From NCBI GenBank assembly GCA_942492115.1, contig CALODL010000033.1, forward strand, positions 372,001 through 436,000: a DNA stretch of 64,000 nt. Reading direction: 5' to 3'. The notes below the pieces were generated by a model, which worked only from the letters and a program-made list of their open reading frames with translations, made no database searches and was not told the origin of the DNA. The position numbers were made by a program, and so were the translations under genes. This stretch comes from CALODL01 sp942492115 (GTDB lineage Bacteria > Planctomycetota > Phycisphaerae > UBA1845 > CAIVHJ01). Below, one piece after another: positions 54,344 to 63,323 of the stretch. Each line of letters begins with the position of its first letter. Position 1 is the first letter of the stretch.

Positions 54344-55546
54344 ATGCTAGTCCCGAAACTCAGAAAGCAACCCGGCAAGTACCCCCGCGCGTTCGTTGAA
54401 CTGTATCAAAAACGTATCTACTTAGGCCGATGGGACGACCCTGAGGTCGCCGAGCGCTACGCCCGACTCATCGCCGAGTGGAACGCTAACGGCCGATTGT
54501 CCGCCGCGCCGCCCGGCTCGAGCATGACGATCCTCGAGCTAGTCGATCGCTTCAGCATCTACGCCGAGGACGCCTACGGCGAAACCAGGGAGTTCGCGAA
54601 CTACCGGCCCGCCCTGCGGCCTCTGCTGAGACTCTACGGGCGTACGAGTGCCGCCGAATTCGGTCCCAAGGCGCTGAAGGTGCTACGCGAGACTTATGTC
54701 GCAGAGGGCATCTCAAGGCGTACAGTCAACGATCGGGTCGGTCGCATCAAACGGATGTTCAAGTGGGCGGCCGGCGAAGAACTCGTGCCCGCGAGCGCCT
54801 ATCACGCCCTATGCACGGTCGTGGGGCTCCGTCGGGGCCGCACTGCGGCGCACGATCCGGCGCCAAGGCGACCAGTCGATGATGCAATGGTTCGGCTGAC
54901 ACTGCCCCACCTGAGCGACGTGATACAGGCAATGGTCAAAGTGCAGCGGCTTGTCGGTATGCGATCGGGTGAGCTGTGTCGGATGCGTGGCCGTGATCTC
55001 GAGATGACCGGCGAGGTCTGGGAATATCATGTCGCCCACCACAAAGGCTCTTGGCGGGGAAACCAACTGATCTACCCTCTCGGCCCCCGGGCGCAAGAGA
55101 TTCTCACGCCATATCTGAATCCAAATCTCGATGCACCACTCTTCAGCCCTGCTGATTCAGAGCGCCAGCGACGAGCTGCGTTGAGCCTCAGCCGTCAAAC
55201 GCCGATCACGGCCGGCAACCGCCCTGGTTCGAACCGGTCCCGGACTCCGGCGTGGAAGCCGGGTGAGGCCTACGGTCCCGATACGTACGCGCGAGCAATC
55301 GCACGCGGATGCGAAAAGGCGTTTCCGCCGCCAGACGGCCTCACCAAAGAACAACGGGCCAAGTGGGTCAAAGAACACCGCTGGACGCCGCACCAACTGC
55401 GGCACGCTCGAGCGACCGAGGAGCGCAAGCGCGGCGGCATCGAGGCAGCGCAACTGATCTTGCAGCACCAACGGTGCGACGTGACGCAGGTCTATGCCGA
55501 GAGAGATCGTGAGGCCGCGCGAAAGCTGGCGCTGCGATATGGATAA
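54344..55546 (+). CDS. int: Tyrosine integrase of E2
   Basis: A 400-residue recombinase. ATG 54344 has AGGAG eight bases upstream. Catalytic residues: Arg in GMRSGELCRMRG, HHKGSW, the box TPHQLRHARATEE with Arg, and Tyr in DVTQVYAERD at about 384. The first 60 residues (KQPGKYPRAFVELYQKRIYLG) form an N-terminal DNA-binding part. It lies directly beside tRNA-Gly, its likely target. Diverged from the E1 integrase though alike in layout. Confidence 0.93.
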   Translation: MLVPKLRKQPGKYPRAFVELYQKRIYLGRWDDPEVAERYARLIAEWNANGRLSAAPPGSSMTILELVDRFSIYAEDAYGETREFANYRPALRPLLRLYGRTSAAEFGPKALKVLRETYVAEGISRRTVNDRVGRIKRMFKWAAGEELVPASAYHALCTVVGLRRGRTAAHDPAPRRPVDDAMVRLTLPHLSDVIQAMVKVQRLVGMRSGELCRMRGRDLEMTGEVWEYHVAHHKGSWRGNQLIYPLGPRAQEILTPYLNPNLDAPLFSPADSERQRRAALSLSRQTPITAGNRPGSNRSRTPAWKPGEAYGPDTYARAIARGCEKAFPPPDGLTKEQRAKWVKEHRWTPHQLRHARATEERKRGGIEAAQLILQHQRCDVTQVYAERDREAARKLALRYG

Positions 55547-55620
55547 GACGATAGCGGCGGCCGTTGGGTGAATTCCGGGCTTACAACGGCCGCCGCCTCT
55601 TGAGAAGGGAGTCTCTTGCG

Positions 55621-56031
55621 ATGGATCCAGGTTCTTGGGTTGCCCGCTACGTAGCACACTTGCACCAACTCCTCCAGCCATCCTCGGCGCTCCAGATGGT
55701 GCGTCGTTCTGCTGAGGAGAAGTGGGCGATGGTGAGAGCAAGACAGGCAAGCTACGCCGACCAATTCACGCGGTTGAGTTTTCGACAACAGCTTATCCTC
55801 GAGGCCCTGCACGATGCAGATGCGGATTCCGAGCGCCGGCGACTCTCTACCAGCCGTATTGCCCTGGCTGCGGATGGCCCCGGTGCGACACCATCGAATT
55901 TCAAGCACGATCTGTCCAAGCTGCGCAAGTTTGGGTTGGTGAGCACGCGCAGGGGCGTCGGCGGCGGGGCATGGCTTACTGCCAAGGGCTGGCTTGCTGT
56001 CGAAAATGGTGCGCAACTCACAGTCCACTGA
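55621..56031 (+). CDS. Winged-helix DNA-binding protein of E2
   Basis: A 136-residue protein; ATG 55621 follows AAGGGAG at nine bases. The C-terminal half reads as a winged helix: FRQQLILEALHDADADS, then STSRIALAADGPGATPSNF, HDLSKLRKFGLVSTRRG and the wing GVGGGAWLTAKGW. It may be a regulator or replication accessory. No E1 counterpart. Confidence 0.7.
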   Translation: MDPGSWVARYVAHLHQLLQPSSALQMVRRSAEEKWAMVRARQASYADQFTRLSFRQQLILEALHDADADSERRRLSTSRIALAADGPGATPSNFKHDLSKLRKFGLVSTRRGVGGGAWLTAKGWLAVENGAQLTVH

Positions 56032-56070
56032 GCGCACCATTGAGTAACTAACGCGCCGTATCCTTGTTGC

Positions 56071-56415
56071 ATGAACAATGCAACAACTCTGCATCAGCGA
56101 ACAAATGAATGGCTCTCCACGGCTGAGGTAGTCGAAAGTGGCCTACTGCCGGGAGTTCGAGAGGTTCAAGGTGTCGCATATGCAATGCGGGCCGGCTGGG
56201 TTGCTCGTGACGGCAGTCGTGTAAAGCTCAAGCATCTACGCAAGCGCGGGCGGCCGCCGAGGCTCTACACCACGCCCGCGTTCATCCAGGCATTCATTGA
56301 CGAATACATCAGTCACGACCAGGCGGTCGTCGACGGTTCCTCAGTGCCTCTGTCCGTCCCCAATGCGGCGGATGCGGCAGAGGCACGGTTGCGCGCCCTG
56401 GGTGTCGCAGAATGA
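56071..56415 (+). CDS. HTH protein, DUF1580- or excisionase-like (E2)
   Basis: A 114-residue protein with WLSTAEVVESGLLPGVREVQ and later KHLRKRGRPPRLYTTPAFIQ, which recalls the E1 DUF1580 protein's winged-helix layout. By position after the integrase it may be the excisionase or a regulator. Similarity to E1's protein is weak. Confidence 0.55.
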   Translation: MNNATTLHQRTNEWLSTAEVVESGLLPGVREVQGVAYAMRAGWVARDGSRVKLKHLRKRGRPPRLYTTPAFIQAFIDEYISHDQAVVDGSSVPLSVPNAADAAEARLRALGVAE

Positions 56416-56636
56416 CGCGGCCGCCGATCCCAACGGGCAAGGCCTGGCGAACGCCGCGGTTTACATGCGCCCAGTGTGGGACGCCGGGCAGTGAGCCCGC
56501 GCGGATGCGGTTCGAGCGGATCGACGGCGACCTGGTTCTCTTCTGTGAAATCATTTGCCGATCGCCGGCGTGCGCCAATCGGTGGACACGGTATGTCCGC
56601 AGCACTCGCGATGTTCATTCATGGTCTGGGAGTTGA
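56412..56636 (+). CDS. Small zinc-ribbon protein, Ogr/Delta-like
   Basis: A 74-residue protein starting in the ATGA overlap with the upstream gene. Four Cys in a ribbon layout: FTCAQCG near residue 19 and FCEIICRSPACANRWTRYV near 45-60. The spacing and the R-S-P-x-C-x-x-R-W ending recall the Ogr/Delta zinc-finger activators of P2/P4-type late genes. This is suggestive only. Confidence 0.5.
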   Translation: MTRPPIPTGKAWRTPRFTCAQCGTPGSEPARMRFERIDGDLVLFCEIICRSPACANRWTRYVRSTRDVHSWSGS

Positions 56637-56768
56637 TCCGAGTGGTGTTACTGGTGCGCTGAGCTGTGTGTGATTTTGATCGGTCTGGTGGCCCGCGAGC
56701 GCTCCGCAGGGGCTGCGCTGCGGGGCCGCCAGCATGCCGAAAATAACAGAGGTTGTCAAGAGTTTCTC

Positions 56769-57227
56769 ATGGACAGGAATCACGTAGAGCTGTTGGTGAA
56801 TCGTCGCCTCTCTCCGCTATGGCCTGACGCAGTTGCCAAGATGAAGCCGGCATTGTTTGAGCGGCTTGCATATCGGTGGCGCGAGTACACGTATGCCGAA
56901 GTCGATCCGGTCGTCGCCGATTGGGTTGATGACAATTTGGATGCACCGTCGCCGCGCGGCATTTGGCGCCCGGTGTGTGCGATCCTCAATGCGCGGTACG
57001 GTTGGCGCCTCGCCGGCGACGTGGATGAGCACGGTATCTCCGAAGCGACATACGAAATGATTGATGCTGCGATGCTTGAGCCGCGCATGGAAGGGCTGAC
57101 GCAGCCGGCGGCGTGTCTCGCCAAGATGACCAAAGCCGAGCGCAAGCAACTTTGGCTCTCGCAGAATGGCTACCTTAAACCACGGCCAGAGGCGGCTCCG
57201 GCTGTTGCCGACGAGGCAGCCGCATGA
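56769..57227 (+). CDS. Hypothetical protein of E2
   Basis: A 152-residue helical protein. ATG 56769 chosen over an upstream one because sense begins at HVELLVNRRLSPLWPDAVAK. No recognised domain. Its stop overlaps the ERCC4 nuclease start (ATGA), so expression is coupled. It sits where E1 has the primase-helicase. Confidence 0.6.
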   Translation: MDRNHVELLVNRRLSPLWPDAVAKMKPALFERLAYRWREYTYAEVDPVVADWVDDNLDAPSPRGIWRPVCAILNARYGWRLAGDVDEHGISEATYEMIDAAMLEPRMEGLTQPAACLAKMTKAERKQLWLSQNGYLKPRPEAAPAVADEAAA

Positions 57228-57802
57228 TCGTGATCATCGACACTCGCGAGCAGTCGCCGTGGGATTTCCCTGTGGACGTCGCCCGTGTCCGCGAAGGGCT
57301 GTGCACCGGCGACTATTCGATCCGCGGCCTCGAGGGCATCGTGCGGATCGAGCGGAAGTCAATCGACGACCTGGCCGCCTGCTGCGGCCGTGAGCGCGAT
57401 CGATTCGAACGGGAGCTGCTGCGGCTGCGGGCATTCCCGCGCCGGGCGGTCGTGGTCGAGGGTTCCGAGGACGACATCCGGCACGGGCGGTATGCGTCGA
57501 AGATCGAGCCGCGGTCGGTGCTGGCGTCGATCGCGGCCTGGGCGTCGAGGTACGCGGTCCCGTTTCACTTATCTACTGATGCGGCAGCCGCCGCCCACTA
57601 CGCGCTGGACTTCCTGTCGGCTGCCGCGCGTGATGCAGAACGTGTGTGCCGGCATTTTGCAGAGGTGAACGATCATGCAATCACTGGCAGTAGTGGACGC
57701 CGAGCCGAAAAACGCTCTGGCAATGGCGGCCGATCCCGCGGCAACAATGGACGCTTTCAAAAACATCGCAACGCACCTGCACGACGCGATCGAGCGGGCT
57801 GA
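57224..57802 (+). CDS. ERCC4-type nuclease (E2)
   Basis: A 192-residue ERCC4/XPF-type nuclease starting at ATG 57224 (MIVIIDTREQSPWDF). Motifs: IDTREQSPWDF, GDYSIRGLEGIVRIERK and SIDDLAACCGRERDRF. From about codon 25 to 150 the DNA is almost identical to E1 21340-21720. The last 43 codons overlap the annealing gene in another frame, so the C-terminal tail differs from E1 and may be incidental. Probably provides ends for recombination or replication. Confidence 0.82.
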   Translation: MIVIIDTREQSPWDFPVDVARVREGLCTGDYSIRGLEGIVRIERKSIDDLAACCGRERDRFERELLRLRAFPRRAVVVEGSEDDIRHGRYASKIEPRSVLASIAAWASRYAVPFHLSTDAAAAAHYALDFLSAAARDAERVCRHFAEVNDHAITGSSGRRAEKRSGNGGRSRGNNGRFQKHRNAPARRDRAG

Positions 57803-58391
57803 CCTGGTGTGCGACATCAGCGGCAAGAAATACGTGCAGAGCGAAGGATGGCTTGTTCTGTCGGCACTGTGTCAACTCGATCCGGTCGTGCGTTGGACGA
57901 AGCGCCTGGACAATCCCGACGGCTTCGAAGCTATGGCCGAGCTGCGCAACGCCGCCGGCGACGTTATCGCGAGCGCCGAAGCACAATGCGACCGCGACGA
58001 GTCCAAGTGGCGTAAGGCCGACAATCATGCGATCCGGTCGATGGCGCAGACCCGCGCGATCAGCAAGTGCATTAAGTCGAAGCTGGCATTTGTGGTCGCC
58101 CTGGCCGGCTATGCGACGACGCCGGCAGAGGAAGTGCCGTCCGGCAACGGCTCCGAGGCAAGAGATCACAGCGCCCCGGACACGCCGGCGGACGTCGTTT
58201 GTCCGATGGGCCGCAACCGTGGTCAACCGCTGGGTCAGATGTCTTCCGACGATCTCGTATCGATGATTGATTACCTGGGCGACAAGGTCGATGATCCGAA
58301 GTGGGGTGCAAAGAACAAGTCGTTGAGCGATTCGGCAAAGGCGGTGCTGGCGGACCGCGGCGAGCCCTTTTGTCCGCCAACCACGTTCTAG
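57675..58391 (+). CDS. Phage ssDNA-annealing-like protein with C-terminal GK-type domain (E2)
   Basis: A 238-residue protein. ATG 57675 follows AGAGGTG inside the nuclease gene. The middle has MAQTRAISKCIKSKLAFVVALAGYATTPAEEVP, the same motif as the E1 protein. The C-terminal 80 residues (VCPMGRNRGQPLGQM onward) are nearly identical to E1's, down to the DNA, whereas the first 150 differ. This marks a recombination boundary at about 58140. Confidence 0.6.
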   Translation: MQSLAVVDAEPKNALAMAADPAATMDAFKNIATHLHDAIERADLVCDISGKKYVQSEGWLVLSALCQLDPVVRWTKRLDNPDGFEAMAELRNAAGDVIASAEAQCDRDESKWRKADNHAIRSMAQTRAISKCIKSKLAFVVALAGYATTPAEEVPSGNGSEARDHSAPDTPADVVCPMGRNRGQPLGQMSSDDLVSMIDYLGDKVDDPKWGAKNKSLSDSAKAVLADRGEPFCPPTTF

Positions 58392-58398
58392 TCGGTAT

Positions 58399-58413
58399 CG
58401 CCCACTGTGGGCG
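58399..58413. promoter_or_regulatory. Conserved palindrome after the annealing gene (E2)
   Basis: CGCCCACTGTGGGCG in the intergenic stretch; E1 has the same with one change at 20574-20588, inside a wider nearly identical non-coding block. Confidence 0.5.
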
Positions 58414-58466
58414 GTCCATCGAGATCACACCGCCTTGTACTGGCGGGCAATGATGGGGTAGATGAC

Positions 58467-58754
58467 ATGGAAAGTGATTGTGACCTGCGGCGGAGATTGG
58501 TTCGCGTGATCCAGAGCATGGCAGTACGGATGGTGGCGGAAGGTCCGCGGCCTACACCGAGCTGGCTGATCGAACGTGCACGCGCGGCCAGTTGCTTGGC
58601 AGCATGCGACGATCTGGACGTTGATCAAATGATGGCTGTGGCTGGCTTGGTAGAGGTCGCAGCGGCGACGGCGCCTCCCCCCCCTCGAAATCCTGTCGAG
58701 CGGTTCGCCGTAGACCACGCCCCCACCGCGCACACAAATGCGCGGGTTTTGTGA
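58467..58754 (+). CDS. Hypothetical helical protein of E2
   Basis: A 95-residue, mainly helical protein (LRRRLVRVIQSMAVRMVAEG; SWLIERARAASCLAACDDLD). ATG 58467 chosen; the ribosome site is weak. Its last 14 codons are the 42-base block that is non-coding in E1. No recognised family. Overlaps no other gene. Confidence 0.5.
   Translation: MESDCDLRRRLVRVIQSMAVRMVAEGPRPTPSWLIERARAASCLAACDDLDVDQMMAVAGLVEVAAATAPPPPRNPVERFAVDHAPTAHTNARVL
58710..58751 (+). other. Conserved 42-base block shared with E1
   Basis: Matches E1 19523-19564 (other strand) in 39 of 42 bases. In E2 it lies 39 bases before the small terminase gene and inside the end of the 95-residue gene. Candidate packaging site. Confidence 0.5.
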
Positions 58755-58789
58755 GTTCTTGTTGCGCGGCGCAGAAAAGGGAGTTTGAT

Positions 58790-59260
58790 ATGGGTAAGCG
58801 CGGGCCGAAACCTATGCCCAAAAAATTGTTGAGGCTTCGCGGAAGTCCGCGCGCCAACTTGCATGGTCCCGAGATTTCCGGCCTGAAAATGGGCGTTGCC
58901 GACCAAGCGCCTGATTGGATTACTAACTCAGAAGCGCGTGCGGAATGGCGCCGCGTTGCGGGAGAGCTGAACGGTATTGGACTTCTTGCGCGGGTCGATC
59001 GGGCGATCCTCGGGGCGTACTGTACGGCCTGGGGCGAATTGGCCTCAGCGACCAAAGCGCTTGAGACCGCGGATTTGGTGTATTACGACGCGAATGGCAA
59101 CCCGCGCAAAACGCCGTGGCTGACGATCAGCCGAGACGCTCGAGCTCAGGTCCAGCGACTCGGCGCCGAGCTTGGCCTCAGCCCATCCAGTCGCGCGCGG
59201 GTGCCGGCGCCGAAGCCGGTCTCCTCACCCAATGATCTCAAGAAAAACTTGTTCGGGTGA
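58790..59260 (+). CDS. Phage terminase small subunit, P27 family
   Basis: A 156-residue protein; ATG 58790 follows AAGGGAG. It starts GKRGPKPMPKKLLRLRGSPR, then PDWITNSEARAEWRRVAGEL and later LGAELGLSPSSRARV, which is the P27-family small terminase pattern. Small subunits recognise the packaging site and hand DNA to the large subunit. No large subunit follows; the next gene is capsid. E1 has no recognisable copy. Confidence 0.9.
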   Translation: MGKRGPKPMPKKLLRLRGSPRANLHGPEISGLKMGVADQAPDWITNSEARAEWRRVAGELNGIGLLARVDRAILGAYCTAWGELASATKALETADLVYYDANGNPRKTPWLTISRDARAQVQRLGAELGLSPSSRARVPAPKPVSSPNDLKKNLFG

Positions 59261-59377
59261 TCCAGCGAGCACTCGGTTTTGTCTGGATTAGCACACCTTA
59301 TTGTGTTAGGTGAATGTTAGGGGTGGCGGTCCGCGGGGCCGCCAAAGGACGAACATATCAATATATGGGGTTGCAAC

Positions 59378-60634
59378 GTGAGTACAACGGAACTTCTCGA
59401 GCGAAAGGGTGAGCTATTCGGCGAAATCGAAGCGCTCCACAACAAGGTCACGGCCGAAGACCGCGACTTCACGGATGACGAAAACAAGACTTGGGAGCGG
59501 CTCAATTCCGACTATGACCAAGTCGACAAGCAACTGAAACGCGCCGAGCGCGTCGCCGCAATCGGCAAGCAGCGCGACGTGCCTGATGATCGCCAGCGTG
59601 TCGAAACGTCGGACGACGGGGTGGTCTGGCGTGATAACCAGGGTCGCGAGATTCGAGCCTACGACATCGACAGCGCGGGCAGCCTCTTGCCGCAGCGTGC
59701 GAAGGACGATGAATCGCTGACCCTGGGCGGGTTGCTGCTTGCAAGGCTGAAGCCGCAACGCGCGACGCCAGCCGAGCTACGCCAACTGTCAACGCTGACC
59801 GACGCCCAGGGTGCCGCGAGCGTGCCGATCGTCACGATGAAGGAATCGATTCCCGCGCTGACGCAGGCGAGCACTCTGATGCAGGCGGGCGCTCGGGTCG
59901 TTCCCCTCGAGACCAATGCGACGGTCTTCGCCTCGATGGTGACACCACCTACGCCAGCGGTTCGCGCCGAAGAGGCTGCCGTGGCGACCTCACAGCCAGT
60001 GCTCGGCCGCGTGACGCTGACACCGTTCAGCCATGCGTGCTCGTTCCAGGTCAGCGAAGAGCTGCTGGCTGATTCGGTCAACATTCGTGAGATGCTTCAG
60101 CGCGCGGCCGTTGACGCGATGGCGCAGGTGATCGACGCGAAGGGCTTGACGGGTGTGGGCACGACCGACGTTTTGGGCATCACGCAAGACGCGGATTGCT
60201 CGACCACCGCCGCCGCGCCCACCGCGCTTCCGACGACGACAGCCCCATACGCCGGGCCGCTCGAGTTGGTTCGCGTACTGCAACAGGCTGGCTTGCGGAG
60301 CGCACCAACCGCACACATCGCTTCGCCAGTCTTGTGGCAGACTTGGGAATCCCTCCAAGGCGGCGCCGAGTTCCAGCCCGTAATGGGGCCGGCGTCCTTC
60401 GAGGCTCGGCAAAAGCTGGTGACGCAGAATGCATTCATCACAGATCACCACTACTACATCACAGGCGACTTCAGCCAGTGCGCGCTCGGTGTGCGGCTCG
60501 ACACACAGGTTGAATTCATCAAGGCGACCGACTACGTCGACAACTTGCTGTGGAACGTTGTCATACACGCGCGGTTCGACTGGGTTCGCCTCCAGGCGGC
60601 GGCGGTCGGTTACGTCGATTACGACCTCTCGTAG
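59378..60634 (+). CDS. Phage major capsid protein, HK97 fold (E2)
   Basis: A 418-residue capsid protein starting at GTG 59378. Residues 1-75 are the coiled-coil delta domain (TTELLERKGELFGEIEALHN), similar to E1's. The rest includes LTPFSHACSFQVSEELLADS, then PLELVRVLQQAGLRSAPTAH and YYITGDFSQCALGVRLDTQ, consistent with the HK97 fold. The body diverges strongly from E1's capsid although length is identical. Portal-protease gene begins 95 bases downstream. Confidence 0.92.
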   Translation: MSTTELLERKGELFGEIEALHNKVTAEDRDFTDDENKTWERLNSDYDQVDKQLKRAERVAAIGKQRDVPDDRQRVETSDDGVVWRDNQGREIRAYDIDSAGSLLPQRAKDDESLTLGGLLLARLKPQRATPAELRQLSTLTDAQGAASVPIVTMKESIPALTQASTLMQAGARVVPLETNATVFASMVTPPTPAVRAEEAAVATSQPVLGRVTLTPFSHACSFQVSEELLADSVNIREMLQRAAVDAMAQVIDAKGLTGVGTTDVLGITQDADCSTTAAAPTALPTTTAPYAGPLELVRVLQQAGLRSAPTAHIASPVLWQTWESLQGGAEFQPVMGPASFEARQKLVTQNAFITDHHYYITGDFSQCALGVRLDTQVEFIKATDYVDNLLWNVVIHARFDWVRLQAAAVGYVDYDLS

Positions 60635-60729
60635 ATTCCGTGCGTTCTCTTTGCGTTCTCCCTCGGCCGTTCGTGCGGGCATGCGCTCGAGCGGCCGGGG
60701 GCGCCCCTGCGGGCAGGAGGATGGGAAAC

Positions 60730-62940
60730 ATGTTCGGGTTGCGGCGACTTACGAGACTATTCAACAAACGGGACCTCGATCCAACCCTCTTGTCCAATGA
60801 TTGGTTGGACGGCGCAACCGCGTCCGGTATCCACGTCAACAAGACAACCGCCTTGAGCTACGCAGCCGTCTGGCGTGCGGTCAACATGGTGTCTCGCGAC
60901 ATCGCACGAATTCCGCTTGACGTCTATCGCCGCGAGGGCGATTACGATCGTTCCAAGGATCGCGGGCATCCAGCCGGCCGGCTGATGCGCGGGCAGCCGA
61001 ATCCGCGAATGACGTCATACAACTTCCGCCAGACGATGCAGGCCGGCGTGATGCTGGAGGGCAACGCCTACGCGATCATTCGGCGTGACGGCCTGGGCGA
61101 CATCACCGACTTACTTCCCGTGCCATTTGGGGAAATCGCACCAGTCATCGAGCGTGACGAGCGCGGCACGAAGAAGTTGTTTTACAGTTGGCGGCCGGGT
61201 TCCGACGCGATTGTGTTGCAGCCAGACGAGGTATTGCATATCCGCGGCCTGGGCGACGGCCTCGAGGGCTACAGCGTGCTGGCGCACGCTCGCGAGTCAT
61301 TGGGGCTTGGCCTGGCCGCACGGGCCTACGGATCGGTGTTCTTCAAGAACAACGCGCGGCCCAATCTGGTGCTCGAGTTCCCGAAGCGGCTCAGCGAGCA
61401 AGCGCGGCGCAACATCATTGGGTCGTTTGACAGCATGACGCGCGGCATCCAGCGGGCGCACCGTCCGGTGGTACTCGAGGACGGCCTGAAGATGTCGCAT
61501 GCGGTGACTATCAACGCCGCGGATGCTCAACTGCTGGAAACGCGGCAATTCGAGATCCGCGAAATCGCCGCATGGTTCGGGCTGCCGGCGCACAAGCTGG
61601 GCGACACCGAGCGGACATCCTTTGCGTCGCTCGAGCAAGAGAATCTCAGCTACCTTCACGACATCGACGGGTGGCTGGTCAACTGGGAACAAGAGTGCAA
61701 CGCCAAGCTACTGACCGGAAAACAACGTCGAGAGGAGTCGCATTTCTGGGAGTTCAATCGGTCCGCGCTAGTTCGGGTCGACCTCAAGACACGGTTCGAG
61801 GCCTACAACATTGCAGTACGCGGCGGGTGGATGGCGTTCGACGAGGTCCGGGCGAAAGAAAACGACGGGCCAATCCCCAACGGCTCGGGTGCGAAGTTCG
61901 TTGCCAGCGCCGATCTGGTGTCCCTGGACTCCATTACAAACCCGGTAAGTGACGTTGGTCCGGCAGACAGGTCCGGGCTCGCCGCTCGCCTGGCGCTGCG
62001 ACAACTGGTCCAGAACGAAGTGCAGAAGTGGGCGCACACCACGACGAAGTGGGTCATGTCAAAGCGGGCAGATCCGCGGGAGTATTTCTTGCGGGCAGAA
62101 GCCATTGATGTCGGCGGCCTGGCCGAGCGTTTGAAACCATACAAGGCCTCCGCCGATGCGCTGGGCGCTGCGATGTCGTGCTCAGACATCTCGACGCGGT
62201 GCTGTGCAGTTCTATCTGAGAAGTTGCTGACCGTTGCCGAGTGCAATCCGCGGGAACTCCTGCACGCTGCGACCAAGCTCAGCCGGGCATCGAGGCGTCC
62301 GTGGCTGAGGAAGTGCCCAAGCTACTGCAATGGGGTATCGAAAATGGATGATCCGATCAGGCGGGCCGTGTTGCGTCCGGTGGATTATGTCGAGCGTGCC
62401 GGCGGCGCCCCGAAGATCGGCGGCCTGGCCGCGGTCTATTACGATGGGACGCCGGCGACCGAGTTCAAGCTGTTCGATGACCTGGTCGAACGAATCATGC
62501 CGGGGGCGTTCGACCGCGCTCTCACCGAAGGGCAGGACGTCGTCGCGCTGTTCAACCATGAAGCGGACAACCTGCTGGGCCGGCGGTCGGCCGGCACGAT
62601 GCGGTTGCGGTCGGTGGCCGCGGGCCTGCATTACGAAATCGACCTGGCCGATACGCGGATCGGGTCGGATGTGGCCAAGATGGTCCAGCGCGGCGACCTG
62701 GCCGGCTCGTCGTTCGCGTTCATCCCGCGCAAGGTGAAGTACGTCGATGCCACCGATAGTGAGCTCGAGGTCCGCCAGATCGAGGACGTCGACCTGTTCG
62801 ACGTTGGGCCGGTGACGTACCCCGCGTACAACGCGACCAGCGTCGAGTCCAAGTCGCGGTGGTCGCAGTTCAAGAGGATGAGTGCTGAACGGTCAAATCG
62901 AGTTCGTGCACTGAGCATCGACTGCAAACGCCAATCTTGA
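60730..62940 (+). CDS. Portal fused to prohead protease (HK97 type)
   Basis: A 736-residue polypeptide. Residues 1-400 are an HK97-family portal (AGVMLEGNAYAIIRRDGLGD; FEIREIAAWFGLPAHKLGD). From about 539 comes a prohead protease (GGLAAVYYDGTPATEFKLFD; ALFNHEADNLLGRRSAGTM with the catalytic His; GDLAGSSFAFIPRK with the Ser). ATG 62344 would start a 198-residue protease of normal length. In another frame a plausible portal end (SVAEEVPKLLQWGIENG) stops at 62351, overlapping that ATG, so the fusion may stem from a frame change between 62160 and 62340. ATG 60730 chosen for GGAGG at nine bases. Confidence 0.85.
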   Translation: MFGLRRLTRLFNKRDLDPTLLSNDWLDGATASGIHVNKTTALSYAAVWRAVNMVSRDIARIPLDVYRREGDYDRSKDRGHPAGRLMRGQPNPRMTSYNFRQTMQAGVMLEGNAYAIIRRDGLGDITDLLPVPFGEIAPVIERDERGTKKLFYSWRPGSDAIVLQPDEVLHIRGLGDGLEGYSVLAHARESLGLGLAARAYGSVFFKNNARPNLVLEFPKRLSEQARRNIIGSFDSMTRGIQRAHRPVVLEDGLKMSHAVTINAADAQLLETRQFEIREIAAWFGLPAHKLGDTERTSFASLEQENLSYLHDIDGWLVNWEQECNAKLLTGKQRREESHFWEFNRSALVRVDLKTRFEAYNIAVRGGWMAFDEVRAKENDGPIPNGSGAKFVASADLVSLDSITNPVSDVGPADRSGLAARLALRQLVQNEVQKWAHTTTKWVMSKRADPREYFLRAEAIDVGGLAERLKPYKASADALGAAMSCSDISTRCCAVLSEKLLTVAECNPRELLHAATKLSRASRRPWLRKCPSYCNGVSKMDDPIRRAVLRPVDYVERAGGAPKIGGLAAVYYDGTPATEFKLFDDLVERIMPGAFDRALTEGQDVVALFNHEADNLLGRRSAGTMRLRSVAAGLHYEIDLADTRIGSDVAKMVQRGDLAGSSFAFIPRKVKYVDATDSELEVRQIEDVDLFDVGPVTYPAYNATSVESKSRWSQFKRMSAERSNRVRALSIDCKRQS

Positions 62941-63007
62941 AACGATTCCCACCTCCGCCGGTCGCCTCGTTTTCGAGTTCTTTTCCGGGGCGGCCGGCGA
63001 CCTGGCG

Positions 63008-63277
63008 CTATCCAGCCATCACACACCGGGCGTTCGCTCGCCAACAGGCCTCCGCTACGTGCCAGTCTTCTGACTTGATCTCGCGCAGAGTCTCTTCGAA
63101 TCGCGGATCGCTCACCATGCACTGATGGGCGCTGATCTTGTCCGCGATCGCCTCGCGAATGAACGCGGCGGGCTCCTGGCCGAGGTACGCGCACGCCGCT
63201 TTCAGGTATGCGTGCTGGTCGATGGTCAACTCGGCCGTGACGGTGGTCGTGATTGCCTCGTTGAACGGGTTCTGCAT
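63008..63277 (-). CDS. Small ribbon-helix-helix-like protein of E2
   Basis: An 89-residue homologue of E1 15992-16165. Shared: TTTVTAEL (strand), AYLKAACAYLGQEP and AAFIREAIADKI (helices). It has about 30 more residues at the C-terminus (SEDWHVAEACWRANARC) than E1's. ATG 63277 has GGAGGATC upstream. On the opposite strand to all other E2 genes and at the tRNA-distal end, as in E1. Candidate repressor of the integrase and of itself. Confidence 0.7.
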   Translation of the reverse strand: MQNPFNEAITTTVTAELTIDQHAYLKAACAYLGQEPAAFIREAIADKISAHQCMVSDPRFEETLREIKSEDWHVAEACWRANARCVMAG

Positions 63278-63323
63278 GGTGTTGATCCTCCGTTACGTTT
63301 GACAGTCGGTTATTGCTCTCAGG

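Noticed and set aside
60550..60729. An earlier start for the portal gene inside the capsid gene
   Set aside because: The added residues are the capsid gene in another frame; GGAGG marks ATG 60730.
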